64,000 nucleotides of DNA from Hyposmocoma kahamanoa (lineage: Eukaryota; Arthropoda; Insecta; Lepidoptera; Cosmopterigidae): NCBI RefSeq assembly GCF_003589595.1, contig NW_020653774.1, positions 678,846 to 742,845 on the forward strand, in the 5' to 3' direction. A program made the translations under genes and the position numbers. Shown one piece after another: positions 62,765-64,000 of the stretch. The first letter of the stretch is position 1. The number at the start of each line of letters is the position of its first letter. The notes under the pieces are model-generated. The model did no database searches, was not told the DNA's origin, and saw only the letters and a program-made list of their open reading frames with translations.

Positions 62765-62995
62765 GTAGCAGTAGCTTCTTGTGAAAGAGTACCTCCAGGG
62801 AAGTAATGCCACTTTACCTATTTCTGCCGCCAAGCAGTAATGTGAGCATTACTGCATTCGTCCGTTTTGAAGGGTAAGGGTGTTGGCGAAATTACAGGCA
62901 CATGCGACTTGTGGTGAAAGACCTTGTGTTTTAAAGTTCTGAGTGGCACTGCAACTATTATGGACAGACTTATTTGTCTCGTCACTTGGTATCAT
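62765..62995 (-). repeat. Family A repeat, near-complete reverse copy
   Basis: GTAGCAGTAGCTTCTTGTGA, CTATTTCTGCCGCCAAGCAG, GTGGCACTGCAACTATTATG and CGTCACTTGGTATCATAAAA. Both ends of the family are present. Confidence 0.75.
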
Positions 62996-63128
62996 AAAAA
63001 AGCAATAACTTATGTTAAATTAAGATGAAGGTTCACAACTATATGTAAAATGGGAAAGCGTGGTTTTCTTTTTATCGTCAGCCAACGAACGCGTCTGTGG
63101 CCGCCATTAAATCCTCAATAGTGCAAGG

Positions 63129-63617
63129 TTACGATGCGAGATGGGCCATCAGTTGTATTGCACCAGAAAAACCAGGTTCTGTCGTTTCTCCGGTCAACAT
63201 GAGTCTATTTAAAGACTTCCAGATCGACCATGGCAATTTGTGTTCAGGAGAAGGGTCCTTAAAAGGCGAGACAAAGGTAGGTGCTTTTTCGTGCCAAACG
63301 TTGCACCTCGCCTGTGTTGGCTCAATGCTCAGAGAATCGACAAATTTGACGAAACTTTTAAGACTCCTTAGTCTCTGTTGCACTGTGAAATGATCCTGCA
63401 CAAAAGCCGAGTGTCGATAGCCATTTTGGCTCTTTTGCAAGAGCACGCTATAATCTTGCGGGTGTCTAGCGGAGTTATTCCAGGCAGTGGGTATAGCAAT
63501 CTTACCGGGTTTGGCATAAGACAACCAGTTATAATCCGACTGGTCCCGTGCGTGATGAGCTATGGCCGAAACCCATGCCTGGCAATGGAATGCATAATGG
63601 GTTAAGGATGACGATAA
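63129..63617 (-). CDS. Open stretch of 162 codons, unrecognised
   Basis: No stop between an in-frame TAG (63618-63620) and the stop at 63129. It reads SLTHYAFHCQAWVSAIAHHA, then IPTAWNNSARHPQDYSVLLQ, RHSAFVQDHFTVQQRLRSLK and KLPWSIWKSLNRLMLTGETT. Amino-acid use is protein-like and GC content is higher than in its flanks. No Met opens it; an acceptor-like GTCAAGATATAG ends exactly at 63618, so it could be an exon. A transposon-derived ORF is at least as likely. I recognise no domain. The overlapping + frame (63097-63393) is also open and the strand is not certain. Confidence 0.3.
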   Translation of the reverse strand, partial: LSSSLTHYAFHCQAWVSAIAHHARDQSDYNWLSYAKPGKIAIPTAWNNSARHPQDYSVLLQKSQNGYRHSAFVQDHFTVQQRLRSLKSFVKFVDSLSIEPTQARCNVWHEKAPTFVSPFKDPSPEHKLPWSIWKSLNRLMLTGETTEPGFSGAIQLMAHLAS

Positions 63618-63620
63618 CTA

Positions 63621-64000
63621 TATCTTGACCATGAACTTAAAGCATAAATATATCAAAAATCTCTGTCGAGTCATCACGCAACTTACCGCAATACACGTTA
63701 CTTTTTTGTACTCACAAGGTCATATTTCATAAAGGCAGTCACATTTGACGAAGGTAAGGGCGGACAGAGAAGGTTTATCTTTTCCTGAAGAGTGGTGCGA
63801 AAATACTAAAGCTGATATTAAGCCACAACACGTTTGACTTAGATATTACTGAGCGGGTTCATAGTAGCCATCAAATTGAGTGATGCTGACGAGTTTATTT
63901 GTTTTCGACGTTTCTTTGAATGGGGCTTCGGCGCTTCTATAACCTTTCTTGTCTTTTTAAATTATTTCCCTTAAGGAAAAGGCAAAGGTTTAAAACTATA
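63621..64000. other. Window edge, nothing recognised
   Basis: Mixed-composition sequence without a clear frame. Whatever 63129-63617 belongs to may continue outside the window. Confidence 0.35.

Noticed and set aside
1..64000. CRISPR arrays, bacterial operons, integrated virus genes
   Set aside because: No regularly spaced direct repeats, no ribosome-binding-site-led gene runs and no viral structural or replication motifs were seen. The tandem-looking signals are microsatellites or LINE tails.

Overview
The window looks like a repeat-rich, AT-rich insect chromosome segment, most likely from a butterfly or moth (Lepidoptera). This rests on the repeat types: LINE 3' fragments ending in short tandem repeats, several tRNA-like SINE families, Penelope-like fragments and a cecropia-type mariner. 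It also rests on the single long-intron PDZ gene. There are no operons, no CRISPR array and no bacterial-type genes. An assembly gap of 400 N lies at 39479-39878.

One cellular gene is well supported. A PDZ-domain protein, probably of the Zasp/ALP-Enigma muscle-scaffold type, runs on the + strand from 34003 to 45499. It has five coding exons with good GT/AG junctions and matching phases, giving about 342 residues: a PDZ domain, a short Trp-rich module and an acidic Glu/Ser/Asn tail. Its 8.3 kb third intron is filled with LINE fragments, SINE-like repeats and the N gap. Weaker exon candidates are a GC-rich block with a signal-peptide-like frame at 25431-25545 and unrecognised open stretches at 42308-42653 (-), 46637-46756 (+), 47315-47470 (+) and 63129-63617 (-).

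The rest is mobile DNA. At 1.3-2.9 kb two LINE reverse-transcriptase copies form a large inverted repeat. At 6.5-7.7 kb two LINE 3' ends abut tail-away. At 8.1-9.5 kb lie Penelope-like fragments, including a GIY-YIG endonuclease piece nested in another repeat. At 12.1-13.4 kb is an apparently intact mariner with TIRs, a TA duplication and an uninterrupted 339-residue DD34D transposase, sitting at the junction of a tandem duplication. At 15.0-15.5 kb one SINE has inserted into an inverted copy of itself. From 17.6 to 33 kb there are LINE ends, two repeat families and a 258 bp insertion with a 5 bp duplication. At 49-51 kb are an hAT-like element with an 8 bp duplication, a perfect 32 bp inverted repeat and a SINE palindrome. 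From 52.1 to 54.9 kb a LINE has been split by an RNase H-bearing LINE 3' end, marked by a 12 bp duplication. From 55 to 63 kb there are more SINEs, a tRNA-like cloverleaf and Penelope remnants.

Recurrent families are named here as follows. A: about 280 bp, recognised by GTCGTGCGCCTGGTGGTAAG and GCTTGGCGGCAGAAATAGG. B: tRNA-like SINE with TGGCCGAACGGTTACC. C: about 270 bp, containing GTCGAATTGAGAACCTCC and TTGAAGTCGG. D: Penelope-associated terminal repeat with GATTTAAATCCGGAAAAATA and CCCGAAACGT. E: tRNA-like SINE with GGTTCGAATCCAGCCGGAT and the tail TTTTTGTATTAATAATT. G: about 370 bp, with GCGCCTGATGGAAAGTG. F is the hAT-like element. All family names are mine. Element boundaries were read by eye and, where no target duplication is cited, may be off by tens of bases.
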